From GCA-2731375 sp046582635 (lineage in GTDB: Bacteria > Pseudomonadota > Alphaproteobacteria > GCA-2731375): 8,092 nt of DNA. Made by a program: the position numbers and the translations under genes. Below, piece after piece: positions 5,542 to 8,092 of the stretch. How positions within the stretch are numbered: the first letter of the stretch is position 1; each line of letters begins with the position of its first letter. The stretch spans positions 1 through 8,092 of the forward strand of contig JAYGEA010000096.1 of assembly GCA_046582635.1 (NCBI GenBank), read 5' to 3'. The notes beneath the pieces were generated by a model that made no database searches, was not told the DNA's origin, and saw only the letters and a program-made list of their open reading frames with translations.

Positions 5542-7238
5542 AGATCTTTTCCCATTACTGAAAGCCACCAATCATCGGCGCTAGTGCTCGAAATTTCATC
5601 AATTAGTGGCGCTCCTTGAAATAGTACAATGCGTGTCCATCGGTCTGATTTTGGGTCAAATTTGGAAGCACCAAAGAATGAAAGTTTGCAACGAAGCATA
5701 TCAATTGGCATGCAATCCGCCCCAATTAAGTTGTCTTGGATTTCAGTGTATAGGTAAAATTTCGTCGCTTGTACGCGTCTTGCGACGTAACGGTGGTATG
5801 GATGTCGGATCAGAAATTCTGCAATCGTTTGTGCATATGGTGTTTTTTCAAGGTCAGATACCAGTGCCTGAACACGTCTTGCCAGATCAAGTGGAAGTTC
5901 CAAATTCGCCCCGGGCTCCTCCAGGCGGACGCCAAGCCGTGGTTCCAACTTCTCTTCAGATACATACCAAAAATAATGCTGCGCTTCCGCATGCTCAAAA
6001 TCTACGTCTAGAGCCCACTGATAATTTTTTACAATCAGTGCACTTAACTCCCCAATAGTATTAGCTGGCTCGAGCAAAAGCGCAGAATTGCTCGACATGT
6101 CGTCGGCAAGACCATCGATTAGATGCCCATGGGGTTCCATAATTAGTGCGACAATAAGTTCTTGGCATTCTTGAGACCAACAAGAAGAATGCCGTACCAA
6201 ACGGTCCCAGGGATTGGGCAATTCTAGACATTCGGGAGTTGCCCAAGTTTCAACCTCTCCAAGTTCAAGCCTCAAAATTTTAATGCGGGACATCTGACGC
6301 ACGTCTTCTACATTCCATTGGTCAACATGTTGCCGGGCTCGGATGATGAGCTTTCTAATGCTCTTAACGCTTTCCGTGTCTGCAATTTTAATGGCCCTCA
6401 AGCGCGCAAGTGCGGTTTCCCGTGCCATCATCCAATTGTTAATTAAGAGGGGATGATTAACAAGAAATGGGGCCATACCCAGACCGGTTGCATTGCCTAT
6501 ACCCAAATGCCGCATCAGTCGTCGGTCGAGTGGTATGAATTTCTCAGGTGCCCGACATTTTGCTATATGTTCCACAAGATCGTGAGTAAACCCTCGGATC
6601 AACCATACCGTTAACATTTCAGCCTGAAAGGGACAAAAAAATCCTGGCCGCTCGGCAATACATTGCCGATCAGCAGTCCCAAATTTACCATTTCCATAAA
6701 CCGCCGTTGTGCGCATTAAGTACCCGACTGAAGAAATCAGATCTTTATCAGGTTGTTTACCATTTGATAAATTATCGACTACATGATCAAAAATGCGCAC
6801 CGATTTGTTGGCTCGGCTCAAAATTAAGTCGCTTGCCATAAAGCGACCAGCCTCTTGCTTTGGAGTATTAATCTGTAGGCGTTCTAATTCAGCCTTGTTA
6901 GGAATTCCGTCATAGAGAACGTAACTGGTATCCCAGGCTTCTGCGATGACGCGATCAGTTCGGCCCTCCGACGCAAGCATTGTAGAAAAGGCCACAAGAC
7001 TATAGTTGTACCCTCCCAGATAAACAGAATAAACCGCCCGCCCAAATCCATCATCATCGATTTCCCAAATCGACCGATTAATTTTAGCCTTTTGCTCCGC
7101 GAAAAAGCGTATCAAAGTGCGCGAGAAACTTAGCCTTGTGGGAAAGCAGGCCCCCATGCGGCTAAGCCGCATGACCTCGTCAGCCGGACGTAATTCGACC
7201 TCGGAATAATATTTTTTGGTTTTTGGGCTTGTCTTCAA
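5538..7238 (-). CDS. conserved protein of unknown function, 566 residues, partner of the DUF3726-like gene
   Basis: A long soluble protein, without signal peptide or clear membrane helices. I do not recognise a named domain. I do recall proteobacterial hypothetical proteins that share its blocks: ELRPADEVMRLSRMGACFPT (15-34), GYLMRTTAVYGNGKFGTADR (172-191), FQAEMLTVWLIR (204-215) and GIGNATGLGMAPFLVNHP (246-263). Conservation of the Gly-rich GNATGLGMAPF block suggests a ligand or active site, but that is inference. The start is TTG at 7236-7238, the only start codon after the upstream in-frame TAA and before the conserved blocks. The first ATG would be Met23, inside the conserved N-terminus. 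Its stop overlaps the start of the DUF3726-like gene by four bases, so the two probably form one transcript and may act together. Composition resembles the ABC genes more than the IS debris. Confidence 0.8.
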   Translation of the reverse strand: MKTSPKTKKYYSEVELRPADEVMRLSRMGACFPTRLSFSRTLIRFFAEQKAKINRSIWEIDDDGFGRAVYSVYLGGYNYSLVAFSTMLASEGRTDRVIAEAWDTSYVLYDGIPNKAELERLQINTPKQEAGRFMASDLILSRANKSVRIFDHVVDNLSNGKQPDKDLISSVGYLMRTTAVYGNGKFGTADRQCIAERPGFFCPFQAEMLTVWLIRGFTHDLVEHIAKCRAPEKFIPLDRRLMRHLGIGNATGLGMAPFLVNHPLLINNWMMARETALARLRAIKIADTESVKSIRKLIIRARQHVDQWNVEDVRQMSRIKILRLELGEVETWATPECLELPNPWDRLVRHSSCWSQECQELIVALIMEPHGHLIDGLADDMSSNSALLLEPANTIGELSALIVKNYQWALDVDFEHAEAQHYFWYVSEEKLEPRLGVRLEEPGANLELPLDLARRVQALVSDLEKTPYAQTIAEFLIRHPYHRYVARRVQATKFYLYTEIQDNLIGADCMPIDMLRCKLSFFGASKFDPKSDRWTRIVLFQGAPLIDEISSTSADDWWLSVMGKDL

Positions 7239-7261
7239 TTGGCCACCAGTCCGAAAGAAAT

Positions 7262-7267
7262 ATTATA
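7262..7267 (-). promoter_or_regulatory. possible -10 box for the 566-residue gene operon
   Basis: On the minus strand a perfect TATAAT lies 23 bases upstream of the TTG start. The hexamer 17 bases further upstream is TGGAAT, a poor -35. If used, it gives a very short leader without an obvious Shine-Dalgarno. Low confidence. Confidence 0.25.
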
Positions 7268-7361
7268 AACGCGTAGTCAGCATAATTCCATAATTATCAC
7301 AATGCTGCCACTAAAGAAGGCGACGATATTTGAAGATGGCTTTGTCACAAACTCGGTTGCG

Positions 7362-7500
7362 TCACGCACGACGCCCAACGAAAGAAACTGTCAGGCAGCA
7401 GCGGAGGCGGCGGTGCGCCATGACGTCGTCCTGGGGGACGCCCTGGCCGTCGGTGTACATCAGACCAAGGTTGTACTGTGCGCCCGTCGAATGGCCAGGG
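7362..7500 (-). pseudogene. Sel1-like repeat protein fragment
   Basis: On the minus strand one frame reads PGHSTGAQYNLGLMYTDGQG followed by VPQDDVMAH, an almost perfect Sel1 repeat core (A-x-Y-x-L-G-x-M-Y-x-x-G-x-G-V-x-x-D). There is no start codon and no second repeat. After VMAH the family pattern breaks; an adjacent frame gives AASAAA and a stop, as expected after a small deletion. It overlaps the last codons of the recombinase frame (7460 onwards) in another register. It is most likely the tail of a destroyed Sel1 gene onto which the recombinase frame was joined. Confidence 0.6.
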
Positions 7501-8092
7501 CAAATTCCCACTTGTTTACGGTTAGGCGACGGTACTCCGGCGGCAGTGTTTTATTGATCTTTACAGCAAAACTAAAAAAGGGAGAACCAACACTTCCATC
7601 TACGTTTTTGCGTCCAAGCCCATATGTCCCGCCAAAAGATTCATATAGCTCAATGATCTTGCAGATATGCTCCCCCCAAAAATCATTGGTGCGCCCACTG
7701 CCGCCGACATGCGGCGCGGTACGTTCCATTTCTCGCAAGCACACGTATTGTGAAATTTCGGCTTTTATGGCGGATACGAAGTCTTCAGTGGGAGAAAGTT
7801 CTCCTGCTTCGATGATTTGATGGCAGATATCATTATCAAGCTCATAATATTCTACCCACGCCGTCTGTCCGTCATAATCTTTCCTGAAGCCTCCGGCGGC
7901 AGGTTTGTCTCTTTTTTTTTCAGCCATAATTGGTTGGCGGATGGTGTCACTAATACCAGCCGCTTCTTGTATAGACCGAGCTGCATTTTCCGCTGAACGT
8001 CTTACTGGATCATCGAAAAGATGCGCGTAACGGGAGGTCGTCTGTGCCGAGCGGTGCCCCAGTTGGCCACCGATCTCGGCCAGGGTGGACCC
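7460..8092 (-). CDS. tyrosine recombinase (integrase), C-terminal part, continuing in frame into an unidentified 155-residue extension
   Basis: The gene enters from the right edge, and 210 residues are visible. The first 45 or so are the end of a phage/integron-type tyrosine recombinase: STLAEIGGQLGHRSAQTTSR then YAHLFDDPVRRSAE. The conserved His (LGHRS, codon at 8054-8056) and the catalytic Tyr (SRYAHL, codon at 8027-8029) are present. Such enzymes cut and rejoin DNA at attachment sites, and this one suggests an island or prophage boundary nearby. Recombinases usually end about 20-40 residues after this point. Here the frame runs on with no stop through MAEKKRDKPAAGG into a charged, soluble region: DYDGQTAWVEYYELDNDICH, later GGSGRTNDFWGEHICKIIEL and VGSPFFSFAVK. 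The extension resembles short hypothetical proteins with a G-x-P-F-x-x-F block seen in similar regions. I cannot name it. It could be a separate gene starting at ATG 7925-7927 whose upstream stop was lost. The last residues (AHSTTLV) are read from Sel1-derived DNA, so the C-terminus is probably not native. Confidence 0.65.
   Translation of the reverse strand, partial: GSTLAEIGGQLGHRSAQTTSRYAHLFDDPVRRSAENAARSIQEAAGISDTIRQPIMAEKKRDKPAAGGFRKDYDGQTAWVEYYELDNDICHQIIEAGELSPTEDFVSAIKAEISQYVCLREMERTAPHVGGSGRTNDFWGEHICKIIELYESFGGTYGLGRKNVDGSVGSPFFSFAVKINKTLPPEYRRLTVNKWEFALAIRRAHSTTLV
7912..7920 (-). other. A9 homopolymer at the recombinase/extension junction
   Basis: On the minus strand GCTG is followed by nine A's inside codons GAA AAA AAA AGA, just after the possible internal start MAEKK. 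Slippage by one base either way leads to a stop within about 13-17 codons, so the tract could switch the long extension on or off. It is also a common place for sequencing error. Confidence 0.4.

Noticed and set aside
5542..5571. An upstream TTG start for the DUF3726-like protein
   Set aside because: It would add residues ahead of the conserved N-terminal SLNEI motif and lose the coupled TTGA overlap.
5606..6058. Plus-strand frames opposite the 566-residue gene
   Set aside because: They are low-complexity shadows of a well-patterned minus-strand protein, with no ribosome sites.
7302..7820. A 172-residue plus-strand frame opposite the recombinase extension
   Set aside because: The opposite strand carries a Sel1 repeat and a frame continuous with the recombinase; this one shows no protein-like motif.
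1..8092. CRISPR array, tRNA or rRNA gene, riboswitch
   Set aside because: No regularly spaced direct repeats and no recognisable structural RNA sequence were seen on either strand by eye.

Overview
The window looks like an accessory region of an alphaproteobacterial chromosome or plasmid. The evidence is the protein style of the betaine-type ABC transporter, of the DUF3726-like pair and of the IS30 and ISL3 transposase remnants. This is a judgement from remembered family sequences, not from a search. The transporter genes are visibly more AT-rich than the insertion-sequence debris and the right-hand edge, so the window reads as a mosaic.

Layout. Positions 1-436 hold the 5' end of an IS30-family element on the minus strand, with a frameshifted transposase that runs off the left edge. 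Positions 437-659 are the leader of a plus-strand operon and contain a good sigma70-type promoter candidate. Positions 660-3685 are a complete substrate-binding protein / permease / ATPase operon (order X-W-V) of the glycine betaine/proline/choline family. A strong hairpin separates X from W, and W and V overlap by 8 bases. Positions 3700 to about 4825 hold a heavily decayed ISL3-family transposase on the minus strand. It is split by a complete 270-bp IS30-derived miniature element (4219-4488), whose small intact frame fuses the transposase N-terminal helix-turn-helix to its C-terminal tail. Positions 4909-7238 hold two minus-strand genes that look translationally coupled: a 566-residue conserved protein of unknown function followed by a 210-residue DUF3726-like protein. 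Their stop and start overlap as TTGA, and both appear to use TTG starts. At the right edge, 7362 to about 7500 is a Sel1-repeat scrap. Positions 7460-8092 are the C-terminal part of a tyrosine recombinase whose frame runs without a stop into about 155 residues of unrelated, unidentified sequence.

How it fits together. The ABC operon should bind a betaine- or choline-like quaternary amine in the periplasm and import it with ATP, for osmoprotection or as a nutrient. The 566/210-residue pair faces the transporter tail to tail across IS debris, so no functional link to transport can be read from position alone. The recombinase, the two IS families and the Sel1 scrap mark this as a region of repeated insertion, deletion and decay. 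No CRISPR array, tRNA or rRNA gene was seen. The least explained items are the miniature IS30 element with its mini-protein, the recombinase with its unknown C-terminal extension, and the 566/210-residue pair.
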